This document shows, in pieces, positions 44,763 to 53,621 of a DNA stretch of 64,000 nt; within the stretch, counting starts at the first letter, position 1, and the number at the start of each line of letters is the position of its first letter. The notes beneath the pieces were generated by a model that saw only the letters and a program-made list of their open reading frames with translations, searched no databases and was not told where the DNA came from. The position numbers were made by a program, and so were the translations under genes. Source of the stretch: Pseudomonas sp. FP2335 (lineage in GTDB: Bacteria; Pseudomonadota; Gammaproteobacteria; Pseudomonadales; Pseudomonadaceae); NCBI RefSeq assembly GCF_030687535.1, contig NZ_CP117437.1:248001-312000 (forward strand), given 5' to 3'.

Positions 44763-46700
44763 ATGCACGACACCCTCCAGCAGGTCTTTGGTTATCCACA
44801 GTTTCGTTTGGGCCAGGAACAAACGGTCAGCGCCGTGCTGGCCGGTCGTTCTGCTGCCGCGATTTTCCCCACGGGCTCCGGCAAGTCCCTTTGTTATCAG
44901 CTGTCGGCAGTGCTGTTGCCGCACCTGACGCTGGTGGTGTCGCCGCTGCTGGCGCTGATGCAGGACCAGCTGGGTTTCCTGCAACGCCATGGCATTTCGG
45001 CGGGCAGTATCGATTCGGCCCAGAGCCGCGAAGACGCGAATGATGTGATGGCGCGTGCGCGTTCGGGTGAGTTGAAGATCCTGATGATTTCCGTGGAGCG
45101 CTTGAAGAACGAGCGTTTTCGCAACTTCCTGCAAAGCGTGCAGATCTCGCTGTTGGTGGTGGATGAGGCGCACTGTATTTCCGAATGGGGCCATAATTTC
45201 CGTCCGGACTATTTGAAGCTGCCGGACTACCAGCGTCAGTTCAATATCCCACAAGCCCTGCTGTTGACGGCTACGGCGACGCCCAAGGTGATTGCCGACA
45301 TGCAGGCGAAGTTCGCCATTGCTGCGGACGATGTGGTCACCACGGGCTTCTACCGGCCCAACCTCAACCTGTTGGTGGAACCCGTCAGTGGTGCAGACAA
45401 GCGCCGCCGACTGGTGCAGTGGATGAGCGAGCGGGTGGGCCAGCCGAGCATCGTTTACGTCACCTTGCAAAAAACCGCCGAACAGATTGCCGAGCATCTC
45501 AATCGCCATGGTATCCAGGCCGAGGCGTATCACGCCGGTTTGCCCCACGATAAGCGCGAGGGTATCCAGCAGCGCTTCATGGGCGGGCGCTCCAATTGCA
45601 TCGTCGCCACCATCGCGTTTGGCATGGGCATCGACAAGAGCGACATCCGCAATGTGGTGCATTTCGACCTGCCCAAGTCCATCGAGAACTACAGCCAGGA
45701 AATCGGCCGCGCCGGGCGTGATGGTCAACCGTCCGATTGCCTGGTACTGGCCAACCGCGACAGCCTCAACGTGTTGGAAAACTTCGTCTATGGCGACACG
45801 CCGGAGCGGGACGGCATTCGCCGTGTGCTCGACGAGCTGCAGGCCGCGCGGGGTGACGGGCAGTGGGAGTTCCTGCTGCGCTCGCTGTCGGACCACAGCA
45901 ACATCCGCGAGCTGCCGCTGAAAACGTTGCTGGTGCAGTTGGAACTCAAGGGCGTGATCGCGCCGCGCTATGCGTTTTATGCCGAATACCGCTTCAAGTA
46001 CCTGATCGAACCCGAAGCCCTGCTGGCGCGTTTTTCCGGCGAGCGGCAGCAGTTTGTCGCGGCGATTATCCAGGTGTGCAAGCGGGCCAGGACTTGGGCG
46101 ACGGTGGACTTCGACGCGCTTTATCAACAGCACAACGCCGGGCGCGACCGCGTGGTGAAGGCGCTGGATTACTTCCAGGAACAGGGCTTGGTCGAGCTGG
46201 AAAGCAAGCAGATGACCGAGGTCTACAGCCTGCTCGATACGGATTTCGACCCACAGGCCTTGAGCGCCGAGTTATACACAGGCTTCAAGCAGCACGAGAT
46301 CGGTGAGGTGGCACGGATTCACGCCATGCTTGATCTGTTCGCCACCGAACGCTGCCTGGGGCAGCGCCTGGCGCAGTATTTTGGCGATGAAAACGCGCCG
46401 CAGCGCTGTGGGCATTGTTCGGTCTGCCACGGTGATGTGGCGCACTTACCGCCGCCGCCGGTCTTGCCGCCGCTTGTGGATAAAAACTTCATGGGGCTGT
46501 GCGGTGATTTTATCCACAGGCATCATCAGCACACCGGCCAATTGCCCGAAGCGGAACGCCTGACGCGGTTCCTCGGCGGAATCAGCGTGCCGTTGTTTAC
46601 CAAGTTGAAGGCGCGGGGTATTCCGGGCTTTGCTGCGCTGGAAGATTATCCGTATGCCGAGGTACGCCAGTGGGCCGAGGTCCATTTGAATGCGCTTTGA
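44763..46700 (+). CDS. recQ: ATP-dependent DNA helicase RecQ
   Basis: 645 residues. Walker A is PTGSGKSLCY (Lys41), the DEAH box is at residues 134-137 (VVDEAHCISEWGHNFRPDY), and the later helicase motifs include FGMGIDKSDIRNVVHFDLP and QEIGRAGRDGQPS. The zinc-binding domain is present (ERCLGQRL, CGHCSVCHG). The usual HRDC domain is not evident; instead there is a C-terminal segment of about 70 residues after a proline-rich linker (LPPPPVLPPL). It unwinds DNA 3'-5' in recombination and repair. This variant appears to be a second type found in pseudomonads. Confidence 0.9.
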   Translation: MHDTLQQVFGYPQFRLGQEQTVSAVLAGRSAAAIFPTGSGKSLCYQLSAVLLPHLTLVVSPLLALMQDQLGFLQRHGISAGSIDSAQSREDANDVMARARSGELKILMISVERLKNERFRNFLQSVQISLLVVDEAHCISEWGHNFRPDYLKLPDYQRQFNIPQALLLTATATPKVIADMQAKFAIAADDVVTTGFYRPNLNLLVEPVSGADKRRRLVQWMSERVGQPSIVYVTLQKTAEQIAEHLNRHGIQAEAYHAGLPHDKREGIQQRFMGGRSNCIVATIAFGMGIDKSDIRNVVHFDLPKSIENYSQEIGRAGRDGQPSDCLVLANRDSLNVLENFVYGDTPERDGIRRVLDELQAARGDGQWEFLLRSLSDHSNIRELPLKTLLVQLELKGVIAPRYAFYAEYRFKYLIEPEALLARFSGERQQFVAAIIQVCKRARTWATVDFDALYQQHNAGRDRVVKALDYFQEQGLVELESKQMTEVYSLLDTDFDPQALSAELYTGFKQHEIGEVARIHAMLDLFATERCLGQRLAQYFGDENAPQRCGHCSVCHGDVAHLPPPPVLPPLVDKNFMGLCGDFIHRHHQHTGQLPEAERLTRFLGGISVPLFTKLKARGIPGFAALEDYPYAEVRQWAEVHLNAL

Positions 46701-46723
46701 ACCCTTCTTTAGAGGTGAGCCCT

Positions 46724-47155
46724 ATGCCTGATTCCGTGCCACAACGTGCCGATTACCTTCACTTCCAGCCCATCATCACGCGCTGGCACGACAACGATGT
46801 GTATGGCCATGTGAACAACGTGACCTACTACAGCTTTTTCGACACGGCGGTGAATACCTACCTGATCGAACAGGGTGGGTTGGATATTCACGACGGCGAA
46901 GTGGTGGGGTTCGTGGTGAGTTCGGCGTGTGATTACTTCGCGTCGATTGCCTTTCCCGAGCGCATCGACATTGGCTTGCGGGTGGGCAAGTTGGGCAACA
47001 GTTCGGTGCAGTACGAGTTGGCGGTGTTCAAGGCAGGCGAGGACGAAGCCTGTGCGGCGGGGCGCTTTGTGCATGTGTTTGTGGAGCGTGGGTCGAACCA
47101 GCCGGTGCCGATTGCGGGGGTGTTGCGCGAGGCGTTGCAGCGGTTGGTGGCCTGA
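46724..47155 (+). CDS. YbgC-type acyl-CoA thioesterase
   Basis: 143 residues from the ATG at 46724 with AGAGGTGAG upstream. It is a single hotdog domain with the 4-hydroxybenzoyl-CoA thioesterase motif RWHDNDVYGHVNNVTYYSFF (catalytic Asp after WH). Starts 24 bases after the recQ stop and may be co-transcribed. Natural substrate unknown. Confidence 0.87.
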   Translation: MPDSVPQRADYLHFQPIITRWHDNDVYGHVNNVTYYSFFDTAVNTYLIEQGGLDIHDGEVVGFVVSSACDYFASIAFPERIDIGLRVGKLGNSSVQYELAVFKAGEDEACAAGRFVHVFVERGSNQPVPIAGVLREALQRLVA

Positions 47156-47181
47156 TCGCAATCTCGCGATCCGTGGAAATC

Positions 47182-47274
47182 AAATGTGGGAGCTGGCTTG
47201 CCTGCGATAGCGGTGGGTCAGGTCAAGCCGTATTGCCTGACTGTTTGCTATCGCGGGCAAGCCCGCTCCCACAT
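47182..47274. repeat. Chimeric REPIN
   Basis: The left REP is the GAGCTGGCTTGCCTGCGATA subtype and the right REP the TCGCGGGCAAGCCCGCTCCC subtype, so the two arms come from different REP subfamilies. Confidence 0.8.
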
Positions 47275-47304
47275 GAATCGTGCTGTGTGCTCTAGGTCGC
47301 GGGC

Positions 47305-47778
47305 TTAGCGGTGACGGTAGTGATGCTTGTTCTTGCGATGCCCGTAAGCATGCCCACGGCCACGATGGTCATCACGATCATAACGACGGTTGTCACGCGA
47401 ACGACGATCATCGTCATCGCTCTTGTTGCCCATGTAGTTGCCCAGCGCACCACCCGCACCACCGCCGGCGGCTGCGCCGATCAGGCTGCCGGTGCTGCCG
47501 CCGACACTGCGACCCACAACGTTGCCGCCCGCTGCGCCCAACGCACCGCCGATGGCGGCTTCGCCACGGCTGCGTTTGTCGGCGCCGACCGCACTACCAC
47601 CGGCGCCACCCAGGGCTGCGCCAATGGTCGAGCCGGTGTTGCCGCCAAGCTGCTGGCCAACAACCGAACCTAGAACCCCGCCCAATGCGCCGCCTACACC
47701 GGCTTCGGTGGTGCCACCGGCCATGGCTGCGCCACTGACCAGGCCAAGGGACAACAAGAGAATCGAGGAGAACTTCAT
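47305..47778 (-). CDS. Glycine-zipper outer-membrane/periplasmic protein
   Basis: 157 residues with a signal peptide (MKFSSILLLSLGLVSGAAMA-GG). The central 90 residues are repeats rich in GxxxG (GALGGVLGSVVGQQLGG, GAALGGAGGSAVG, GAAAGGGAGGALGNYMG), which pack membrane or surface helices. The last 45 residues are highly charged and rich in Asp, Arg and His (DDDDRRSRDNRRYDRDD). Such proteins are often anchored in the outer membrane (SlyB/OsmB-like). No enzymatic role expected. Confidence 0.8.
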   Translation of the reverse strand: MKFSSILLLSLGLVSGAAMAGGTTEAGVGGALGGVLGSVVGQQLGGNTGSTIGAALGGAGGSAVGADKRSRGEAAIGGALGAAGGNVVGRSVGGSTGSLIGAAAGGGAGGALGNYMGNKSDDDDRRSRDNRRYDRDDHRGRGHAYGHRKNKHHYRHR

Positions 47779-47826
47779 TCAGGGAAACCTCAAGGGGATG
47801 ACGGCGCGATCCTGAGGCTGTATCGG

Positions 47827-47839
47827 TATTGTGACAATA
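47827..47839. promoter_or_regulatory. Palindrome upstream of the glycine-zipper gene
   Basis: TATTGTGACAATA is a perfect inverted repeat with one central base, 49 bases upstream of the glycine-zipper start. It may be an operator for that gene, or for a plus-strand transcript ending at 47969. Confidence 0.35.
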
Positions 47840-47844
47840 GAAAT

Positions 47845-47969
47845 CCGACCAGTAACACGAGTTGTGCACAATTCGCTAAGTTACTGTTTTGGCTAGGGAA
47901 CTTAAGCTGGTTTTATGGGTCTTTAGCTACTTCGGAACGGCCGCTTTTATGCAAAAGCGGCCTTTTTTT
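47845..47969 (+). ncRNA. Possible small RNA ending at an orphan terminator
   Basis: A textbook plus-strand terminator (47939-47969) has no plus-strand gene upstream: the nearest ends at 47155, with a minus-strand gene between. The 100 bases before it contain unpaired GGA-type segments (TAGGGAAC, TTCGGAAC) and no convincing protein frame. The 5' end is a guess because no promoter was clearly identified. Alternative: the hairpin serves the minus-strand fdh operon as a weak bidirectional terminator. Confidence 0.3.
47939..47969 (+). terminator. Rho-independent terminator (plus strand)
   Basis: GGCCGCTTTT and AAAAGCGGCC form a 10-bp stem around ATGC, followed by seven T. The T-run is on the plus strand. 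Confidence 0.85.
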
Positions 47970-47981
47970 GTGCCCGCAATT

Positions 47982-48009
47982 GTAGTGAGCGGGCAAGCCC
48001 GCTCACTAC
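47982..48009. repeat. Perfect palindrome after the molybdoenzyme gene
   Basis: GTAGTGAGCGGGC and GCCCGCTCACTAC are 13-base perfect arms around AA. It is a single REP-like hairpin 10 bases downstream of the stop at 48020 and could terminate or protect that transcript. Confidence 0.75.
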
Positions 48010-48019
48010 GAGGTGATGG

Positions 48020-50368
48020 TCAGGCGCTGCGGGCCATGATCAGGCCGTTGTCGCTCGCGGCTTCCAGCCGGATCGCCACGAATTTCGACGTCGGCGTATG
48101 GCTGCCATCCCCAGTGCTTTCCAGTGGCACCAGTGGGTTCACTTCCGGGTAGTAGGCCGCCGCCTGTCCTGCCGGAATATCGAACGCCAGCAAGGTAAAG
48201 CCTTTCACACGGCGTTCACGGCCGTCCTCCCACAGCGACACGATGTCGGCCTTCTGCCCCGGCTTGAAGCCCAGGCGGATGATGTCGGCTTCGTTGACAA
48301 ACAGCACGTCGCGCTGGCCCTTGACCCCACGGTAGCGGTCGTCCAGGCCATAAATGGTGGTGTTGTACTGATCGTGGGAGCGCATCGACTGCATGATCAG
48401 GTCCGGCACCTTGCCGGTGGCGTGGGTGCGTTCGTGGATCAGGTCCTTGGGCAGGATATTAGCGCGGAAGTTGGCGCGGCCCGACGGAGTGTTCCAGCGC
48501 CGTGAGCCGGCGGAGTTGCCGAGGTAGAAACCGCCCGGGTGCTTGATCTTCTCGTTGAAGTCCTTGAAGCCCGGGATGGTGTCGGCGATCAGTTCACGGA
48601 TGCGCCCGTAGTCGGCCACCAGCCAGTTCCAGTCCACTGGTTTGCTGCCCAGGGTGGCGGCGGCGATACCGGCCAGGATCGCCGGCTCGGATTTCATCAG
48701 TTTCGACAGCGGTTGCAGTTGGCCGTTGGAGCCGTGGACCATGCTGAACGAATCTTCCACGGTCACCGCTTGCGGGCCGTCGGCCTGGATGTCGATGTCG
48801 GTACGGCCCAGGCACGGCAGGATCAGCGCGTCTTTGCCGTGCATGAGGTGGCTGCGGTTGAGCTTGGTGCTGATCTGCACGGTCAGGTCGCAGTTGCGCA
48901 GCGCTTCAAAGGTGCGCGGGCTGTCTGGGGTGGCTTGGGCGAAGTTGCCGCCCAGGCCGATAAACACCTTGGAGCGGCCTTCGAGCATGGCGTGGATCGC
49001 TTCGACCACGTTGTGGCCGTTGGTGCGTGGCACCTGGAACTGGAAGCGCCGTTCCAGGGCGTCGAGGAACGCCACCGGTGGGCGTTCGTTGATGCCCATG
49101 GTGCGGTCGCCCTGCACGTTGCTGTGGCCACGCACCGGACACAGGCCGGCGCCGGGGCGGCCGATGTTGCCGCGCAGCAGCATCAGGTTGGCGATTTCCT
49201 GGATGGTCGGCACCGAGTGACGGTGCTGGGTAATGCCCATGGCCCAGCACATGATCACGTTCTTGCCTTTGGCGTACATGCGCGCCGCCTGCTCGATCTC
49301 GACCAGCGTCAGGCCCGATTGCTCGGTGATTTCATCCCACGAGGTGTCGTCGATCCTGGCCAGGTAGTCCAGCACGTTGGCGGTGTGTTCGTTGAGGAAG
49401 TCGTGGTCGAACACCGCTTCCTTGCCTTCGGCCTGGGCCTGGCGTTCCCACAGCAGCAGGAACTTGGCCATGCCGCGCAAAATGGCCATGTCGCCACCCA
49501 GGGCCGGGCGGAAGTAGGCGGTGTTGGTCGGTTTGTCGCCGTTGGTGAGCATTTCCAGCGGGTGTTGCGGGTGCTGGAAGCGTTCCAGGCCGCGCTCTTT
49601 GAGCGGGTTGATACACACCACCTGGGCACCACGGGTCACCGCTTCGCGCAGGGGTTCAAGCATGCGTGGGTGGTTGGTGCCAGGGTTCTGGCCCCAGACG
49701 AAAATCGCGTCGGCATGTTCAAAGTCGTCAAAGGTCACGGTGCCTTTGCCCACGCCCACGCTTTGCGCCAGCGCGACGCCGCTGGCCTCGTGGCACATGT
49801 TCGAACAGTCCGGGAAGTTGTTGGTGCCGTAGGCGCGCACAAACAGTTGATACAGGTATGCCGCTTCGTTGCTGGCGCGGCCCGAGGTGTAGAACTCGGC
49901 CATATCCGGGCTGGGCAGGGCGTTGAGGTGCTTGCCCACCAGGTCGAACGCGGCTTCCCAGCTGATGGGCTGGTAGCGGTCGGTGTCGGCGTCGTAGCGC
50001 ATCGGCTCGGTCAGGCGGCCCTGGTATTCCAGCCAGTAGTCGCTTTGCGCCAGCAGCGAGGTGACGCTGTGCTTGGCGAAGAACGCCGCATCGACACGGC
50101 GCTTGGTGGCTTCCCAGTTCACCGCCTTGGCGCCGTTCTCGCAGAACTTGACCATGCCGCTTTCCGGCGAGTCGCCCCAGGCGCAGCCTGGGCAGTCGAA
50201 GCCGCCGTTCTGGTTGGTCTTGAGCATCATGCGCAGGTTTTTCAGCGCGTTGTCGCTGGTCAGCCAGGCCTGGGCCACGCTGATCAGTGCGCCCCAGCCG
50301 CCGGCTGCGCCCTTGTAGGGCTTGTAGCGCGGGGTTGGGGTTTGGTCGGCTTGATTATGGTTGCTCAC
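48020..50368 (-). CDS. YdeP/FdhF-family molybdopterin oxidoreductase
   Basis: 782 residues; the start is a GTG at 50368 overlapping the fdhD stop (GTGA). It belongs to the formate dehydrogenase alpha-subunit superfamily, YdeP branch. An iron-sulfur type cysteine cluster is seen near the N-terminus (CPGCAWGDSPESG, then KFCENGAK), followed by Mo-bisMGD binding regions (WGQNPGTNHPRM, PVRGHSNVQGDRTMG, GLGGNFAQATPD). No signal peptide, so cytoplasmic. The electron donor and partner are unknown; E. coli YdeP is linked to acid resistance. The adjacent fdhD, a sulfur carrier for this enzyme class, supports an active cofactor. Confidence 0.88.
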   Translation of the reverse strand: MSNHNQADQTPTPRYKPYKGAAGGWGALISVAQAWLTSDNALKNLRMMLKTNQNGGFDCPGCAWGDSPESGMVKFCENGAKAVNWEATKRRVDAAFFAKHSVTSLLAQSDYWLEYQGRLTEPMRYDADTDRYQPISWEAAFDLVGKHLNALPSPDMAEFYTSGRASNEAAYLYQLFVRAYGTNNFPDCSNMCHEASGVALAQSVGVGKGTVTFDDFEHADAIFVWGQNPGTNHPRMLEPLREAVTRGAQVVCINPLKERGLERFQHPQHPLEMLTNGDKPTNTAYFRPALGGDMAILRGMAKFLLLWERQAQAEGKEAVFDHDFLNEHTANVLDYLARIDDTSWDEITEQSGLTLVEIEQAARMYAKGKNVIMCWAMGITQHRHSVPTIQEIANLMLLRGNIGRPGAGLCPVRGHSNVQGDRTMGINERPPVAFLDALERRFQFQVPRTNGHNVVEAIHAMLEGRSKVFIGLGGNFAQATPDSPRTFEALRNCDLTVQISTKLNRSHLMHGKDALILPCLGRTDIDIQADGPQAVTVEDSFSMVHGSNGQLQPLSKLMKSEPAILAGIAAATLGSKPVDWNWLVADYGRIRELIADTIPGFKDFNEKIKHPGGFYLGNSAGSRRWNTPSGRANFRANILPKDLIHERTHATGKVPDLIMQSMRSHDQYNTTIYGLDDRYRGVKGQRDVLFVNEADIIRLGFKPGQKADIVSLWEDGRERRVKGFTLLAFDIPAGQAAAYYPEVNPLVPLESTGDGSHTPTSKFVAIRLEAASDNGLIMARSA

Positions 50369-51204
50369 GGCTGGTTCTCCATCGCGGGGCTGTAGACTCG
50401 CGGCGCACTTTTCTGCGGCAGGTGAATGAGATTGAGGTTATGCCGGCGCGCCCATTGCAGGGCCAGGCCGGTGGGCGACGACAGGCTGACCAGGGTCTGG
50501 ATGCCCGCGCGCAGGACTTTCTGGATCAGCTCCAGGCTGCAACGACTGGTGACAATCGCCAGGCCGCCTTCGGTCGGAATCTTTTGGCGGATCAAGGCGC
50601 CGATCAATTTATCCAGGGCGTTATGCCGGCCGATGTCTTCGCGGCCCAGCAGCAACTCGCCCTGGCTGTTCATGAATACGGCGGCATGCACCGCGCCGCT
50701 GTACTGCCCCAACGGCTGGAACGCGCTGATGCGTTGGCGCAGGCCATCAAGCCATGCGGCAGGCGGCAAGGGTGCGCCGGGCAGCACTGGCAGGTCGGGC
50801 AGGGCTTGTTCCACCGCCTCCACGCCGCACAGGCCACAGCCGCTGGTGCCGGCCAATTGGCGGCGCTGCTGCTTGAGGTTCCAGAACGCGCGACTGGAGA
50901 TCTGCACCTGAGCGTACTGCGCTGAGCCAGATCCGCTGAGTTTCAGATCATAAATGTCGCTAACGTCGGCGATAATGCCGCTGCCAATGCTGAAACCGAC
51001 GATAAAATCTTGCAGGTCGGTGGGCGTTACCAGCATCACCGCCTGGCTGATGTCGTTGTAGGCAATTGCCAACGCCACTTCTTCCGCCAGCGCGGTGCTG
51101 GCGACTTCCGTGTGTTCGAGATTGCAAAACTGGTAGCTCTGGCTGGCGGCCGGCGCGGGCGTATCAAGGGCGGGCGCCGCGCAGACTGGGCGCTTGGCGT
51201 TCAT
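50365..51204 (-). CDS. fdhD: FdhD, sulfurtransferase for molybdoenzyme activation
   Basis: 279 residues. The functional cysteine pair is in TSGCGLCGVEAV (CGLC). The C-terminal core RCSLELIQKVLRAGIQTLVS and LLGREDIGRHNALDKLIGAL match FdhD. It passes sulfur from a cysteine desulfurase to the Mo-bisMGD cofactor of formate dehydrogenase-type enzymes, here presumably the YdeP-type protein encoded next in the same operon. Confidence 0.92.
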   Translation of the reverse strand: MNAKRPVCAAPALDTPAPAASQSYQFCNLEHTEVASTALAEEVALAIAYNDISQAVMLVTPTDLQDFIVGFSIGSGIIADVSDIYDLKLSGSGSAQYAQVQISSRAFWNLKQQRRQLAGTSGCGLCGVEAVEQALPDLPVLPGAPLPPAAWLDGLRQRISAFQPLGQYSGAVHAAVFMNSQGELLLGREDIGRHNALDKLIGALIRQKIPTEGGLAIVTSRCSLELIQKVLRAGIQTLVSLSSPTGLALQWARRHNLNLIHLPQKSAPRVYSPAMENQP

Positions 51205-51301
51205 GGGGCAATACCACCGGCGGATTGATCAGTGTTTAGACTAGGCGCGACAAAGCGTCGCGTCTAATTGCCAGTACTGATCCACCGATAGATGACGTCG
51301 A

Positions 51302-52189
51302 TCAAGACTCGATTTGCGATTTCTGAAACAGCGCGAAGCACGCCTCGGCCAACGCCGAACGCGGCGCGCTACGGCGCATGATCAACCCCAGGCGCGCCAG
51401 GGTATGCGCGTCTTCGATGGGTTGCAGGCGCAGGTGCTCGGTGAGCGCATCGAGGCCGCCATCGAGCGGCATCACCGCGCAACACAAACCGCCATGCACC
51501 GCTTGCAACAACTGATGGACGGCATCGGTTTGCAGCAGCGGCTGCGGGTTGAGCCCACGGCTGTGGAAGTTATGGTCGATGGATTGGCGAAAGTGCATGC
51601 CGCTGGTGAGCATGCCCAGGGGCAGTTCGGTCAGCGCTTCCCAGCTCAACGGTTTGTCGCCGAAGCTGAAGAAGCGTTGGTCATAGAGTAGGCCCATGCG
51701 GGTTTCGCCCAGGGCCAGGGAGTCGAAACGCTCGGTGTCCAGGCGCTCCAGATAGGACACGCCGAGGTCCAGGCGGTTGCTGGCCAGCTGTTCGAGGATC
51801 TGTTCGGAGCTGAGTGCCGACAGCTCGAAGCGCAGGCTCGGGTGCTCCTTGTGCAGTTGCTGCATCAAGGCCAACGGATCAAAGCTCGACAGTGGCACCA
51901 CGCCCAGGCGCAACGTACCGACCAGGTTGCCGCGACAGGCGGCGGCTTCAGCCTGCAAGCCGTCATAGGCGGCCAGGACTGTTCGGGCCCAGGCCAGCAC
52001 GCGTTCACCGGGGGCGGTAAAGCCTTCGAAGCGCTGGCCGCGATTGACCAACGGCAGGTCCAACTCTTCTTCAAGACTGCGCAGGCGCATCGACAGGGTC
52101 GGCTGGGTAATGTGGCAACGCGCCGCCGCCTGGCCAAAGTGACGGGTTTCGTCGAGGGCGATGAGGAATTTCAGCTGTTTGATGTCCAT
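51302..52189 (-). CDS. LysR-family transcriptional regulator
   Basis: 295 residues. The N-terminal winged helix-turn-helix is ETRHFGQAAARCHITQPTLS (residues 14-33), followed by LSMRLRSLEEELDLPLVNRG. The C-terminal part is a type 2 periplasmic-binding-like effector domain. It is OxyR/CynR-like, but the redox cysteines of OxyR are not apparent. It lies in the same direction 97 bases downstream of fdhD... on the opposite side of the promoter gap, i.e. upstream in transcription of fdhD, so it probably controls the fdhD-molybdoenzyme operon. Effector unknown. Confidence 0.87.
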   Translation of the reverse strand: MDIKQLKFLIALDETRHFGQAAARCHITQPTLSMRLRSLEEELDLPLVNRGQRFEGFTAPGERVLAWARTVLAAYDGLQAEAAACRGNLVGTLRLGVVPLSSFDPLALMQQLHKEHPSLRFELSALSSEQILEQLASNRLDLGVSYLERLDTERFDSLALGETRMGLLYDQRFFSFGDKPLSWEALTELPLGMLTSGMHFRQSIDHNFHSRGLNPQPLLQTDAVHQLLQAVHGGLCCAVMPLDGGLDALTEHLRLQPIEDAHTLARLGLIMRRSAPRSALAEACFALFQKSQIES

Positions 52190-52321
52190 CTTCGCTCCAG
52201 GGCTTATTCCAATGGCGGGGGGATTCTAGCGCGTTTGGGTCTTTGGCCGGGCTGGAACCCAAATCCTCGGGACTGGTCTAGTCTTGGGCATCTGGAACTC
52301 AAATCCCAAGGAGAGCGCACT

Positions 52322-52762
52322 ATGAGCATTTTCAGCTTTATCAAGGAAGCCGGCGAAAAGATTGTCGACCTGTTGACGCCGGGTAATGCAAACGCCAGTG
52401 AGCAGTTGAAGGACCACGTGTCCAAAGTCGGTCTGGGGAATCCGAATGTGCAGACCACGGTGGACGGCGACAAGGTGACCGTGACCGGTGAAGTGGCCAC
52501 CCAGGAAGAGAAAGAGAAGATCCTGCTGGCGCTGGGCAATATTGCCGGTGTGGCCAGGGTGGATGATCAGATCAAGGTAACCGGTCCGGTAGTGGCTGCC
52601 GCCCGTTTTGTCGTGGTGAAGAAGGGCGACACGTTGAGCGCGATTTCCCTGGCGGTATATGGCAACGCCAATCAGTACAACAAGATTTTCGAGGCGAACA
52701 AGCCGCTGTTGTCGCACCCGGACAAGATCTATCCAGGCCAGACACTGCGTATCCCTGAGTAA
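52322..52762 (+). CDS. lysM: BON-LysM protein (YgaU/Kbp-like)
   Basis: 146 residues with AAGGAG ahead of the ATG. A BON domain (about 25-88, TTVDGDKVTVTGEVATQEEK) is followed by a LysM domain (about 95-145, FVVVKKGDTLSAISLAVYGN to KIYPGQTLRIPE). E. coli Kbp (YgaU) has the same two domains and binds potassium in the cytoplasm under osmotic stress. No signal peptide is present, consistent with that role. Divergent from the LysR gene. Confidence 0.9.
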   Translation: MSIFSFIKEAGEKIVDLLTPGNANASEQLKDHVSKVGLGNPNVQTTVDGDKVTVTGEVATQEEKEKILLALGNIAGVARVDDQIKVTGPVVAAARFVVVKKGDTLSAISLAVYGNANQYNKIFEANKPLLSHPDKIYPGQTLRIPE

Positions 52763-52773
52763 TACGCGCAGCA

Positions 52774-52866
52774 AAATGTGGGAGCGGGCTTGCCCGCGAA
52801 AGCGGAGTGTCAGTCACTGAATGTGTTTCTGATCCACCGCCTTTGCGGGCAAGCCCGCTCCCACAT
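52774..52866. repeat. REPIN
   Basis: Inverted REP pair of the GCGGGC subtype between the convergent lysM and yrfG genes. Confidence 0.85.
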
Positions 52867-52871
52867 AGGGT

Positions 52872-53534
52872 TTAGAGTCCGGCAATGAGATCGCGGTAGT
52901 CGTCGACGGCCTCGAATTCCCCTGTGTCTTTGGCCCCTTTTTTACTGTCCGGCTCTTTGACCGCCAACAAATGCCCCACACCAAACGCCCGCGCACTGCG
53001 CAAAATCGGCAAGGTATCGTCGATAAACAGGCTGCGCGCCGGGTCGAAGCCGATGTCGGCTTGCAGCGCATCCCAAAACTGCGGGTTTTCCTTGGCAAAA
53101 CCGTAGTCGTGGGAGCTGATCAGGCGTTCGAAGTACGGTGCCAGCTCAATCCGTTCCAATTTCAGTGACAGCGAATCACGGTGCGCGTTGGTGATCAGGA
53201 TCACACGCTTGCCGGCCCGTTTGATCGCCGCGAGGAAGGTGTCTGCATCCGCGCGCAGCGCTATCAGGTGGGCGGTTTCCAGCTTGAGTTCGCGTACCGG
53301 GAGCTTGAGTTCGGCGCTCCAGAAATCCAGGCAATACCATTGCAACTGCCCGGCGTTACGCTCGAACAGGGGCTGCAACTCCATCTCGGCGATGGCCCGG
53401 CTCACGCCGTGCAGTTCGGCGTAGCGTTGGGGCAGGTGCTCCATCCAGAAATGGTTGTCGTAATGCAGGTCGAGCAGGGTGCCGTCCATGTCCAGCAGGA
53501 CGGTGTCGATGGCGTGCCAGGGCAAAGAGGGCAT
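52872..53534 (-). CDS. yrfG: HAD-family GMP/IMP nucleotidase (YrfG)
   Basis: 220 residues from the ATG at 53534. HAD motif I is LLDMDGTLLDLHYDNHFW (nucleophile Asp15, Asp17), motif II is ILITNAH, and motif III/IV is GFAKENPQFW and SLFIDDTLPIL. It resembles E. coli YrfG, which dephosphorylates GMP and IMP. Divergent from nudE, the same arrangement as in other gammaproteobacteria (yrfG-nudE). Confidence 0.9.
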   Translation of the reverse strand: MPSLPWHAIDTVLLDMDGTLLDLHYDNHFWMEHLPQRYAELHGVSRAIAEMELQPLFERNAGQLQWYCLDFWSAELKLPVRELKLETAHLIALRADADTFLAAIKRAGKRVILITNAHRDSLSLKLERIELAPYFERLISSHDYGFAKENPQFWDALQADIGFDPARSLFIDDTLPILRSARAFGVGHLLAVKEPDSKKGAKDTGEFEAVDDYRDLIAGL

Positions 53535-53621
53535 GGGGCGGTCTCTTGTAAGTTGAAATATCCGACACAGACAATCGGAAAAGCCACGGTATAGTAACCC
53601 GATCACGCCAAGGAGCCGCTT

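Noticed and set aside
44745..46133. 462-codon frame opposite recQ
   Set aside because: Antisense shadow with no domain or ribosome site.
48539..50395. 618-codon frame opposite the molybdoenzyme gene
   Set aside because: Shadow of the minus-strand coding sequence; no recognisable motif.
51205..51301. Short repeats GCGACAAAGCGTCGCG between fdhD and the LysR gene as a regulator site
   Set aside because: Arms are only 4-5 bases and may be chance in GC-rich DNA; not listed as a site.
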